Position numbers and translations under genes: made by a program
Assembly (NCBI GenBank): GCA_020744425.1
Contig: JAGMUV010000030.1
Span: forward strand, 434,001 to 498,000
From: Dactylonectria macrodidyma
Taxonomy: Eukaryota; Ascomycota; Sordariomycetes; Hypocreales; Nectriaceae
Length of the DNA: 64,000 nucleotides
Direction: 5' to 3'
Part shown: positions 36,243-46,873 of the stretch, one piece after another
Position numbering within the stretch: the stretch's first letter is position 1
Layout: each line of letters opens with the position of its first letter
Notes under the pieces: generated by a model
What the model was told of the DNA's origin: nothing
What the model saw: the letters and a program-made list of their open reading frames with translations, nothing else
Databases searched by the model: none

Positions 36243-37874
36243 TCATAGTTGACCTGGCTTTCGGCCAACAATAACGACTACCTTAACCTTAACATTTAGT
36301 TTTGGCGATCGAAGAGCCTTTCGTATCTCCATTCCTAACATAGTTGCTTCATGGGGACTCCATCCCAATTCCGTCGCTGGACGATTTAGCATTCTCTCAA
36401 GGCCTTTTTCCCAAGCCTCTTGTAGAAGCTCACCGGGCAGCTCGAGGTCCTCGGCCCAAGGACCGATTGGCATCTGTGATGGGTGATGGTTAATATATCG
36501 CAGCCTGGAGAAAGACGTTTATATTCCAAGACTTACCCACTTCCTCCACACCTTCAAGTCTGTGAATCCAGCTTTCATCATCAAATCCATCTGCGTTCTG
36601 TGGTCTACGGCTAAGAAAGGACGATCTAGCCGCTTGCCCAAGTCACTGAAGACCTTATTCCAGCGGTTCAAGGCAGAAATTAGGCTTTGGGTGGTTGGAT
36701 CGACAGGATCACCGGAGGCTTGGTGGATAAGGCGAAACGACTGCTCATGGGTTTCAAGATATCCATCTGGTTTAAGGCATTTAAAAGCCTCACCAAAGAA
36801 ATGGGACCAGTTGTCAATGCTGCCTGTCAGATCACGCGCATGGATGTAATCAAAAATGCCTCGTTTCCAAGTCCACTCCAAATTAAAATCATCGAGTTCG
36901 CTGGTGGCAGTCAGTATACGAATAACCATCCTCCGGTCACAACTCACAATGTAAGGTTGGGAGGCACCCATTGTGGCTGGATTGGGCAAATGTCAAAGCC
37001 GATAACGGCGGCCCAGGGATTCTCTTCGGCATATTCGCTACAGCTTCATCAGCATTGAGGTCGCTGCTATTCCATTAACTTTGAAACACACATAGCCCAA
37101 ATCCCTATAAGCATCTGTCAATTCACAAGGCTAATAAGTCCAGCTGATAACCGTACCTGTTCCAGTTCCAACGTCAAGAACCTTCCAGTTGAATGTTAGC
37201 ATATGGAATGGAAGCGGCGTAGGTGCCCATACTTGATGCCGTCTCTCATCAGGTGCTCGACAAAGTTTTGGATCAGGGCATGCGTTGGCCGCCACGTGCC
37301 TGTGATTGTTAGTTGGGGTTGGGCTCAGTTGTTCAGGCAACGGGCTCACTTTATATCCAGAATTTCCCAGTATGCGTTGGTCGCCGCGTGCCTGTGGTTG
37401 TTAGTTGGGGTTGGGCTCAGTTGTTCAGGCAACGGGCTCACTTTATATCCAGTACTTCGCAATATGTCTCGTCGGTCGGTGTCCTAATTGTCTGTTTTAG
37501 CCGCCTGTTAACTTCGAAGCCATCTTCTCAACTGACCAAGGATAAACATTCCAGAAAGCGCTACCATACTCTCGGTCGTTGATGATCTTCCTTTCAACTT
37601 CGCCAGTCATAGTGACGCTCGACATGGCATCCTCGTCGAAGTCCGGATCACCATCGCCATATAAATTTTCCTCGTCTCCGGGGTCAGCGTGCGGATCGTC
37701 GTCGTCAGCGGTCCCCGTCCGTGGTTGCGATCCGCTCGCATCGTCGGCCGCGTGCCCAGCATCGGAGGAGGGCTCATCGTGGTCAGTCACGTTGGGCAGT
37801 GGCTGTAAAGTCTTCGACAGAGTGCCACCAGCTGGCCGTAGAGCCAGTGCAGCTTCTTCGGCCGGCTGTTGCAT
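36243..37874 (-). CDS. LaeA-like SAM-dependent methyltransferase
   Basis: A multi-exon minus-strand gene. The 5' exon (37497-37874) is acidic and low-complexity (MQQPAEEAALALRP...DPDFDEDAMSSV). Downstream exons give the SAM-binding motif I WKVLDVGTGTG, then EENPWAAVIGFDICPIQPQW/VPPNLTF, ELDDFNLEW...FDYIHARDLTGSIDNW (36537-36900) and GFTDLKVWRKW/MPIGPWAEDLELPG to the stop at 36243. The order VLDxGTGTG, GxDxxPxQPxWVPPN, DDxxxxW and FDYIHARxxxGSIxDW is diagnostic of fungal LaeA-like methyltransferases. Many of these are regulators of, or tailoring enzymes in, secondary metabolism; which applies here is unknown. The segment between the acidic exon and motif I contains a tandemly duplicated exon-intron unit, so splicing there, and hence function, is doubtful. 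Confidence 0.75.
37281..37464 (-). repeat. 92-bp tandem duplication containing a whole intron
   Basis: Two copies of a 92-bp unit lie head to tail inside the methyltransferase gene, with about 90% identity. On the coding strand each contains a complete ~49-nt intron-like sequence (GTGAGCCCGTTG...CTAACAAYCACAG) and a 43-nt exon-like remainder encoding NAYWEILDIK in one copy. Since 43 is not a multiple of three, inclusion of both exons would shift the frame. Confidence 0.85.
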
Positions 37875-39159
37875 TGGGGTGCAAACAGACGTGTTGATCT
37901 CGGAGGGTATTCGGTCGACGTTCGCAGAGCTTTCCTTGGTTCAAACTCAGGAGTGCGCCGGTCAGTACAATGAATAAAGAAGAACGCGAGTAGATGACGA
38001 AGCAAGACCGATATACTACGCGTTAATCTCTTCCCAAGATGAAAGAAATACGCGATAGGGGTGGAACTGACCAGCACATGACCGCGGGACGCCGCGGCCA
38101 GAGTTGAGGTGATGAGCAGAATGACCTTGCTAGTGAGGAAGATAGATGGAGTAGAAAAAAGGAAATACCACGCGTTATCAATGAGTGGCTTGGCCAGAGC
38201 TGGCCGATCCACGGTGGCACCGTGTCGCGGCTTGGGGAGATGGGCATATGCGGAATGAGATTAGACGCATGGGATGGCGAAATCTTCTCCTGCTGAGTCT
38301 ACTACCGAGCCAAATTCGACGCTTAGTGTAGTGAGAGGAAGAGCCGAACCTGGTTTGGTAGCTATCAACGCCCTGAGGCGAAGAAGTCGCGCATCGCGAC
38401 CTTCCAGGCCGAGGGGCGTGCCCATCTCCAGTAACAGCTTGGGATGAAAGTGACTGAGATGCTGACTAGCGTCTTTGCCGACATTGCTTGTGTTGAGAAC
38501 AAGGAGAATCACGATTAGAGAAATTCACGTCGACATGATTATGTTTATAACGTCCACAAGAGCTGGCTGAGGACCACGGCTACATATGTACACGACGGCT
38601 GAGTTACACCGACTCCCAGGCACCCTAGTTTTGAGGCCCGCCAGCTAATCCTTCTCCCCATATCAGCTATGCCACAATAAAATACTCTGAAAAGGTGGTT
38701 GGCCGTTGTGACGCCGAGGCCAAGGAGGTATGTCAGGGAGGTGGGGGCGGACGATGGTGGGGGAGAGTCCGACCACACCTGGACCTCTCTTTTGAAGGGC
38801 GATTCCTCAATCATGGTAAACTGAATTATATCAAGATCAGCATTCCACAAAAGGCGAATGAGAATCGACCTACTGTGCGCTGGACTAGGATCCCTTTGTC
38901 AGGCTTTTCATTGTTGTGGGAAGACATGGTTCGCAGTGTTCATTTAGCGGGAAGATGAGTCAAGGGAGTCAAGGCAAACAAGGCGGCGTCAAATGGCTTG
39001 CAGCAAAGTGCTATGCGGGCAGCCAGTGCCCATGTTATATTCTGAATATCAGTGTGAAGAGATCTCACGATGAGTGGGCCAATGGGGATGGGGCAAGACC
39101 CCTGCGTACTTCTATGCAGCGATCTCGGAGCTCGAAAGAGTGGAAAACCGGGTCTGCGC
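37875..39159. other. intergenic, no supported gene
   Basis: There are several frames on the minus strand between 37900 and 38850, but none has a signature. It is probably promoter space for the methyltransferase (left) and the Thr-rich gene (right). Confidence 0.4.
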
Positions 39160-39227
39160 CGCGCCTTACCTATTCTGGACCATTGACTGAATATGTTCAG
39201 TCAATGGTCCAGAATAGGTAAGGCGCG
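39160..39227. repeat. perfect 31-bp inverted repeat (68-bp hairpin)
   Basis: Arms 39160-39190 and 39197-39227 are exact reverse complements (arm core CTATTCTGGACCATTGACTG) around a 6-nt loop, ATATGT. It lies about 100 bp upstream of the Thr-rich gene start. An arm this long and perfect is not expected by chance, and the absence of any mismatch implies a recent origin. Confidence 0.95.
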
Positions 39228-39322
39228 ACTGCGTCACAGGATTCGACGAAGGCTGGGGGAATCCGTTGACCAACAGAGGTCATCCAGCCTCCCATTTCAA
39301 CCTTACCTACATCAACGTAATC

Positions 39323-40528
39323 ATGTTTGTAGAGCAACTTGAAGCCGTAGCTCATTGTATCCTTGCCCAGTGCAAACGCGCCAGATCTGATGGCCCTGAA
39401 AGCATCGATGACGATACAATTCTGAAGGTCAGTAGAATGGTTGAAATCACTTGATTCTTAACTCATACTTGCTAGGTATTGAACGATTCCAGTTATGAAG
39501 CTATCACCATCTCACCAGAACCTCGACACGGAATTACCCAATCCCTTAGCCCTGGATGGAAGGACACTATTGGTGCCATTGTCAACCTTTTCAAACTCTT
39601 CAATTTAACAGCGACCTGTCCCACAACGACTGCTCCCACGACTGCTCCCACGACTGCTCCCACGACTACTCGCGCGGCGACTGCTCCTGCGGCAACTACT
39701 TCCACGACTGCTCCCGCGTCGAATGTTTCTACAGTGACTGCTTCTACGGCGGTTGCTCCCACAACGACGACTCCCACAACGACGACTGCAACGATTGCGC
39801 CTACTGTACTCCCACCTAAACCTAAAAAAACCCACTCTAGGAAAACAAAAGAGATTGCCGTGAGCGAAGTAATTTCGGAAAACCTCGAGACCTGGAGGAG
39901 TTCGCCTGAGAAGCTCTTTGGCCAAGATTTTATTTCACTTGAAGGCTTCTTATGCGACTACATCAAAAAAGTTGCAAATTCAGACATTCTAAACACTCTC
40001 AGGCTACGATTTGCCAAGCTTATGCTCTCTCTGCAAAGAAAATTATGGGCACATGATGCAATCGGAGACTTCTTCCAGCATCTGAAAAATCGCGGTCTTG
40101 TTATAGACGAACATACAATTGGCAGATGGATTCTCGAAGGCAACACTTACGAGCTGTTCGTGCAGAGATGGGGTTATGGGTCCCTCCTTACTACTGACTT
40201 AACAGCATCTAAGTGAGTATTTCATTAAGTATAGTAAGAATGACGCCGCTAAATATATTTCTAGGGCTGAAAAATTTCCTCACAGGGACAATGATCGTCG
40301 CAAGTCTCAACTGGCCGCTGAAGAATCTCGAGGAATCAAAGAACTGGCAGCCAAATATGAAGCTACTGGCATCGCGCTTTGGGAATACTTCCGCCAAATC
40401 TCTTTCATAGACAACTTTGTCTCGGATGATACCACTTCACTTATGACGGCTCGAAAGCGGAGGTCTTCGCAGACATATTTGCAGGTCGCGGTGTTCGGGA
40501 GTGTTTTGGAGCTGCGTTGTTCTTGGTA
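39323..40528 (+). CDS. novel protein with Thr/Ala/Pro-rich linker, 3' end fused to copy 2
   Basis: Exons 39323-39427, 39476-40212 and 40265 onward have good signals (GTCAGT...GCTAG, GTGAGT...TTCTAG) and consistent phases. The N-terminal part begins MFVEQLEAVAHCILAQCKRA. Then comes a ~75-residue low-complexity block of PTTTAPTT-type repeats, a basic patch (PKPKKTHSRKTKE), and a helical domain (LEGFLCDYIKKVANSDILNT...HDAIGDFFQHLKNRGLVIDE...WILEGNTYELFVQRWGYGSL). The third exon reads AEKFPHRDNDRRKSQLAAEE ... ARKRRSSQTY. At 40474 it enters the duplicated Ulp1 unit and stops at 40528. The native 3' end has probably been replaced, so the final ~18 residues are likely chimeric. No family is recognised. 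Confidence 0.55.
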
Positions 40529-40876
40529 GTACCGAAGATACTGAGCTTATCAGTGCTGCTTGTCAGAGTGGCGGTGAGGTTGGCGTACCTTTAGTCCTTG
40601 GAAGTTGCCATTAGGAACAGGATGGATATGGAGGTTATGGCTAGGCGGGGGGAGGGAGATTAAAAGCGCTAAGAGTGATGATGAAATACCACGGGTATTG
40701 AGAAACAGTTTCGTCACCTCGACATTTGGGAGAGCTCGGCTGTAAACCTTGTATAGATCGAGCGGTGAAACACCAGGCATAGAGAGCAAGAAAAGCAGTA
40801 GTCCGGGTTCAGACTCCTTACTTCTGGAGAGAGAAAGAAGTGTAGCCAGCAAATCGAGATGCTGAATGTCTGCCAT
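40474..40876 (-). pseudogene. truncated copy of the second Ulp1-unit gene
   Basis: Exon 1 (MADIQHLDLLATLLSLSRSK...NGNFQGLK) is intact from the ATG at 40876. Exon 2 breaks off at CKY where the unit ends at 40474, and the remaining ~85 residues present in copy 1 are replaced by the antisense of the Thr-rich gene. An 8-9 bp insertion after the acceptor (CTCAG-TATCTTCGG-TACTACC) further disturbs splicing. Confidence 0.7.
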
Positions 40877-41503
40877 GGTTGGTCTTTGAAGATTGAAGGC
40901 TGATGGTGCTGAGGAGAGAACTTGGCCGGGGCATTGCCCATCTTTGTGACAGGGACGAACTCTCTCCCTGGGGAAACGCTCAGCCGGAGTTTGCATTGGC
41001 CGAGACTGCCGCTCGGACTCCCGCGAAATCCCAAGGGACAGCAGTCATGATTGAGCCGGCGAGACGAGGGTTCTACGCTAACTCGAGGCGAGGGATGGCT
41101 CAGCCTCCACCTGGGCAGCCCAAGTCCCGTCTCTACCCTCACCCCCCTCCTAGATGCTCTATCCCTGTTCCTGCCCTGGCTCTGGAGAATACGCTCCAGC
41201 CTTGAGAGATCCACATGGTAGTTTGAGTACGTGACCCTGCCATTAATAGCTCTATTTCCCCGTGCCATTGCCTCTGTCCTAGCACCAGTCAGGTCTCTGC
41301 TATTGGCTCCACTCCTCCACGGTTGCGAGCTGAAGACACGGACCTGTGGGTGATAAGGTCGCAAGAAGCACCAGCACTAGCTCAGCCAAACCTCACTTTT
41401 CTACACTCACCTAACGTGGTAAAAGGCCCAAGCACCACCTACTGTATGTTCACGCAGTCCATTGACGATTTTGTTGAAGACCTTTGGCATTTTTACTCTT
41501 GCG

Positions 41504-43931
41504 CTAACTAGAGGGAGTCCCAGAAAATCCTGCCAATAGCTCCTCCAGTCCATCGCCTATTCTCTTCACATCATTAAGCTGTTTGATATGGATTTGAATG
41601 GCCTCATTTATGCCAGTAGCGTAATTCCCCAGGGACAACAGCGCCTTAGCGCTCTCACGACACTGGCTTTGAGAGCGTCGGGTCTCAGTTAGTTCTTGTT
41701 GAGACTCAAGTAGTATCTTCCGAATAATGGAAGGATCGAGGAGCGTCTTCCCTAGGGAGAGAAGTTTGGAAAGGTGAAGCGGCTCGCGGATGTACTTCGA
41801 GATATTGTCTTCGAGAGTTTTAACTTGGCTGGCTAATGTGTCTCCGCTGCGGACTGCAGAGATATAGAGCTCCTTAGCCATCGAGGCCACCTGTAAAGTA
41901 GTCTCTTGTAAATCCTTTAGTTGGCTTGATTGCTGTGAGATATTCTGAAGGTGTGCTTGATATTTGGCCAGGAACTCCAAAACTGAATCCGGCTGTGCTG
42001 GTGACGGGACTGGGAGAAAAGAGCCTAATGAGCTAAGCTGGACTCTTTCTCTCACCCAAGCGGCTGGGTCATCTGCTTCGTCTTGTAAGGCGGAGAAGAG
42101 GCGGCGCAACAGTTGTCCATCCATAGATAGAGCTGTTAGGGGCTGACAGCAAACGACTCGTAGTGCGGCATGAATTAGAAAGACGCCGCAGTCATAGGAG
42201 TTGGACTGCGCAGCCGTTGGCTCGTTCACGATGGTCCAGTCTGATGATACTGCCGAGGGGAAAAGCCGAGGAATCAAGCCCTTTATCGCAAGATGAATCC
42301 TTTCTGTGTTGTCTTCAGTGCTCATCGAATCGTATACACCAGCGCGTTGCTCGACACCGTGGAAAACAGCGAGGGCCCAGTGGTTGTCAGACAGGTTGAT
42401 GGGGGCCAATGCGATTATGTCGGGATCGGCGGCAGTAAGGGTGGCTGATTTAGGCTTAGACAATAAAGGATCAATGACGGTGAACGTTTCGGGCAACGCA
42501 TTCACAATGAACCACACTGCGAAGAACACAGCGTTGTCATCAAGCCAAGTGCGTGGCGCGAGTGTGCACAGAACATCTGGTGGTACTTCTTGCCGGTCAT
42601 AGGTCTCCGAGCAATCGTCCTCATGATCATCGATAACAATGGCCGAGTTTTGTGTGGTGCCTTCGTTGACATCGGTCGTCGGGCCTGTATCTGGATGTTG
42701 AACAGTTTCTCCGGGTGAATGGGGGGGTTTTAGCCCGTCTTTCCCATCCTCTTGCGAGAGCGTTGGCCGCAAGTCTGAGTGAGAAGCATTGCCGACGTCA
42801 TCAGCAGCGACATGCGGATGGGCCTTGGGGCTTTTATTTTCGGCACTGTCGATAGGTAAATGTGTGACATTGTCGAGATGCGGAGGCTTGGCGACGCTAA
42901 CGTCAGGGGCAAATTCATGAGAGGCATATAGAGGATAATGAGAAGCAGAGGTTGGGGGTAGGCGAGAATCTTCTGACAACCTTGGTCTTCGTGGCTTCAA
43001 CTGGCCAGACAGTACCAGGTCGCTATCTCGAGAGACGTTGCTCTTGTGAATAAAACATCTTAGTAGTGAACGTTGTACGCGAACAACCTGGAGAACGTAC
43101 CTTTGGGCCTGGACTGTCAGATCGAGCTACCGGTAGTTCGGGCATCACTACTGATATGGAAGATCCGGTGGCATTGATCTTAAGACGCTTGTCCCGATTT
43201 GATGACCTGGTAAACGAGTATCCAGCACCGCGAGTGGGAATCATCATATTCTTGCGACGGCGCTTAGTCCTGCTCCTGTTGGTATCGTCATGGGTCTTGC
43301 TTTGGGCGATTAATCGCTCATCCTGGGGTTGGTCGTCTTGGGCGGCAGTGTCGGTAGATTCATCAAGGCCACATCGCTTCATGGCAAGTTGAAGATCCTT
43401 TGGAAAACACGTAGCGGCCGACCCTCCTCTACTACGACGCTCGTCTTGTGCCCGCTTTAGTTGGGGCCAGGCATTGTCGAGTGTGACGAGTGAGGAAAAC
43501 TTGATAGCAAGCTTAATAATCCCTCGGGAGGGGAACTCGCCAAGTTTCGCCTTGAGTTCATCTAATTTGATGTTCCAATTCCTGGCGATCTGCTGTAAGC
43601 CAGGGTGTATGGATTCATTATGGTTAGGATTGCATTTCTTCTTGTGCCGGGCAATTCGGGTGTCGTGGTCGGGCTCAAGCTCTGATTCCGGCTCTGGCAT
43701 GTCTTCAGCAGCGGGAGCGAGCGTGTGACCGGACTGAGCGGTAGGATTTTCCATTCTCGCGGGGTTATCATCGCTATCGTGGATGGATTGCTCGCTTTGT
43801 TGATTAAAAGGTTGCTCTAGGGCATCGCTCTTGTGTTCCATGACACGGCGCCTGCTGGGCTCGTCCTGTTGGCGACTATTGACGCGCTTGAGGTTATGGG
43901 GGTGTTTTCGGTCGGTATCGGACTCAGTCAT
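41504..43931 (-). CDS. second copy of the Ulp1/C48 peptidase gene, 5' altered
   Basis: The second exon (41504-43042) encodes the same 512 residues as copy 1 with about six substitutions (for example V368A and A-to-V in AVFHGVEQ). It keeps the His, Asp, Cys and Gln of the Ulp1 active site. The 58-nt intron (43043-43100) is conserved. In exon 1 a ~155-bp deletion removes one RRxVMEHK repeat and breaks the frame from the ATG used in copy 1. The first in-frame ATG after the deletion is at 43931 (MTESDTDRKH). An alternative upstream frame is open to 44216 and would add an unrelated hydrophobic N-terminus. The peptidase domain could still be made. Confidence 0.65.
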
Positions 43932-45064
43932 CGGCTCTGAGCCCACTTGCGTCTTTGGTTTTGAGCAACAGCGGGGGTTCTGCTGCTCATCACGGTTGTG
44001 TTTGTTGAGTGTAGACGTGTCAGGGCCTCGACGACTTCTCAGAAGCGAGCCAATAACGATGTTAGAGGGAACGGGAGAAGGGGAAATCGCAAATAATAAC
44101 AAGACGAGGGCGCGGAACCAGAATCTAATAAAAACAAATACGTCCCGCGGAGAGCAAGGGGGGAAAGCTAGCGACAGAGGCGGAAGGATCCGAGAGCTCG
44201 CCGTTCGGCTTAACAACGGGAGGAGACATCCTGACTAGGTAGCTTTAATGCGAGCAATAGAGGATTCCTGGCAACTGGTGATTGCTGATTAAGCATGACC
44301 AAGGGGTGGGTGCACACTGTCCTGCTGCGGTCATGTATTGAGGCAATGAATGCCGCGTGGCTGTAAGGTTAGGACACATTGCCCTCTCCGTACAAGACGA
44401 GAAAGCCTCGGGTTTTCCCCAAACAGGCATGTCGGTACCGGAGGGCCCAACTATAGGTAATAAAGTTATCGCTCATCTCACATAGAAGAAACGGGTCGTA
44501 TAGGTAATTGCAAGAACTGGGTGTTAGTCACATACAGTGCGGACGCAAAAGTGTTGCTCAATGCCAACTTCTACAAGCACTTACATACTTAAAAGAAGTT
44601 AAAAAATATATACAGTACAGTACAGTACATACAGTATTAAGAGAAGAATAAGATAAATTTTTCGTCATGAAATGTAGTTCGGGTCCTACGTGGCATATCC
44701 AATTCTCAACAGCGTATCTACAGCAAGCCGCGCCAAAGTGGTCATTTCGGACAGTTATGGTCCATCAAGGATCCATAATGGCTCAGTCTGACGCAATCCT
44801 TCTTCACGGGCCAACTGATGGCCAAGAAATGTGGGTTCCGCGGAAGTGTTCCAAGAACGACTATTGGTCATCCGGCTAGGGATTCATTCGGCCCATAGAG
44901 GGTGTGTGTTTTTGTGCATAGGGCCCTCCGCGGCTACAGGACGTGCTCGCAATTGGTCCGCGTCGACTCTGTGGCCTTTGCTTATTAGCGGTCAATTCAA
45001 AGCCTCATTTACATTCACCGTCGTACGTACTGTATTGTACGAAAACTAAAAGATCATTGGATAC

Positions 45065-45692
45065 AACTCAATGCGAAACTGGTTTCATCTTTCGCACACA
45101 CACTTGTATTTGGAAGCACAGACCATGCTGCTAGGGATACTTATATATACATTCCATAAGCTAGAACTGGCCTAAATTCTCGCTTATTTTTATAAGGTGT
45201 CAGCTTCTGAAAAGTCCCACTAAGTACTCAAACAACCCAAACTACAGCCAATCACAGCTGGAATAAGCAGAGTGCAGCATCGAGACGCGGTGTACTGCGA
45301 CCATAGGTGATATAACTTATCAAGGGCCGAATATTGACTAGGCGGTCAGCATGGGCAAAATGACATTATTACGTCTGACGAAGTTAGCAAACGGATAAGG
45401 AACGTTGATGGTGACAATAAAGGAATTATGGGCGATTACTGGATGAAAGCCTCATACTATGGACAGATAATTATGTACATGCGAACGTGAACGGTGCTTC
45501 ATGCCCCGTAATACTGCTTGAGATTTTTCGGGTACTTCGTGAGACTTTTCAAAAGCTGACATCCGACGTAAATAAGCGAGGATTTAGGCCAGTTATGGCT
45601 TATGCAATGTATACATAGGTACCCCCTTCGGCATGGTCCGTGCTCGCAATTATAAGTGTTTGCGCAAAAGATGAAGCCGGTTACGCATTTAG
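45065..45692. repeat. imperfect inverted repeat, ~180-bp arms
   Basis: The left arm (about 45065-45240) aligns with the reverse complement of the right arm (about 45505-45692) at roughly 75-80% identity. Shared anchors include GGCCTAAATYCTCGCTTATT, GTCAGCTTYTGAAAAGTC and ACCATGC. Many differences are transitions, as expected after RIP-like decay. The ~265-bp centre is non-coding. It resembles an old fold-back element. Confidence 0.75.
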
Positions 45693-46243
45693 TCGTACTA
45701 CCGTGTTCGAGAGAGGGGGGGCAGAAAATGTTATCTCCACCCACATGGTATGGCACTAATCGGTTTCCCACGACATCGAAACTAACAACGTCAATTAGCT
45801 CTGACCGGGACTCCCAGACCCTCTGCCGCCTAACAGACCCCAACGGCTCGAGAATGGCACAGGAGATCTTAGATACACAACCAAAACCCCTACAAAACAA
45901 GCGCCATGAACATAAGAATATTCGAAAGGATTGGATTCTAAGATGGAGAGAGCCCAACACAAACGAGGATTCTCTTATGAGGGATTCTCGAACCCTTGAT
46001 CGTCTAACCAACCCCAATGGCGCGAAAATGGCACAAGACATACTAAATGCAAAGCTCGAACCTCGAAACAAAAGCCAAGACTGTGAGAGTGCTGGGAATG
46101 ATCGAATTTTGAGATGGAGAGATGGAATGTGCGGTACTGTTTCGACGGCTGTCCATGAGACAACGGCAGACCCGGATCGGAAATCGAGGCCAACTCAAAC
46201 TGGGTTACGGAACTTGAAGATGGACCTAGTCTTCGCGGGATAG
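45656..46243 (+). CDS. hypothetical protein with two ~50-residue repeats
   Basis: A 195-codon open frame contains a tandem motif: DSQTLCRLTDPNGSRMAQEI ... DWILRWRE and then DSRTLDRLTNPNGAKMAQDI ... DRILRWRD. The DNA of the two repeats has diverged while the pattern (S-x-TL-x-RLT(D/N)PNG, LRWR) is kept, which hints at past protein selection. The 5' part overlaps the right arm of the inverted repeat, so the start is doubtful. The family is not recognised. Confidence 0.35.
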   Translation: MFAQKMKPVTHLVVLPCSREGGQKMLSPPTWYGTNRFPTTSKLTTSISSDRDSQTLCRLTDPNGSRMAQEILDTQPKPLQNKRHEHKNIRKDWILRWREPNTNEDSLMRDSRTLDRLTNPNGAKMAQDILNAKLEPRNKSQDCESAGNDRILRWRDGMCGTVSTAVHETTADPDRKSRPTQTGLRNLKMDLVFAG

Positions 46244-46873
46244 ATAATACTGTAGCACTTTCGACGCGAGAATGAATGAAGAAGTTACAGTAATGTTCAT
46301 TATTGCCTTCCTCTTTCACTTACACTCTTGAAGAGTGTTATTAGACCCACATAGTATGAATAATAAGTTCTGAACACAGTGAACCTTAAAAGCGACTTGT
46401 GTGACTTATAAAATTTTACCAATACTTAGAACAAGCCTAGGAATTAAGGCAACAATATGAATTTTAAGTGCCATGTACCTTACAGTGTGAACAGCACTGT
46501 CTTACTCTATTATATAAGCTGTAGTATTACTATATACCTTGCAGTACCTCAGAGGACTTATTCTAATGGCCACTTTTGGATCTTTAATTACTTTACAGGC
46601 AAAATTGCCCCAGTAAAGTCAGCCACTTCTGACCCCTCCAGGAAAATTATGTATTATTAGGTACCTCTAAGTACCGCTGGTCTGTGCGTCTTGCTTAAAA
46701 AAAAAGGGAAGAGAGATCCGGAGAGGAAAGCGATAGTGAACATAACTGTACACATCTATCCAAAGTGTATGTATTATTCAAAGGCACTTCTGTGCCACTC
46801 TAATTGCTGTCTACATACCATGCAAGAAGAGATCGGGTGTGCAAAAGTTAGGGAAGGGTCCACATCCTTCCAC

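Larger units (their letters stand above)
40474..44616 (-). repeat. copy 2 of the 4.1-kb Ulp1 unit, inverted
   Basis: The reverse complement of this block matches 19967-24090 almost perfectly. Differences from copy 1 are a ~155-bp deletion in the first gene, an extra ~155 bp between the two genes (about 41145-41300), an 8-9 bp insertion beside the acceptor of the second gene, and scattered substitutions. Its outer end is followed by a TACAG microsatellite (44611-44633). Its inner end interrupts the Thr-rich gene. No flanking target duplication is visible. Confidence 0.9.
44617..46873. other. gene-poor region with decayed inverted repeat
   Basis: The stretch holds the imperfect inverted repeat and the internally repeated frame described separately. 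The rest, especially 46250-46700, is AT-rich and non-coding. Confidence 0.45.

Noticed and set aside
39160..39227. Hairpin as a transcription terminator
   Set aside because: Intrinsic terminators are bacterial; there is no T-tract and the surroundings are clearly fungal.
39493..39777. Val/Ala/Gly-rich minus-strand frame
   Set aside because: It is the antisense of the Thr/Pro-rich codon repeats of the spliced plus-strand gene.
40474..44616. Helitron interpretation of the duplicated unit
   Set aside because: No Rep/helicase protein, no TC start and no hairpin-CTRR terminus at either boundary.
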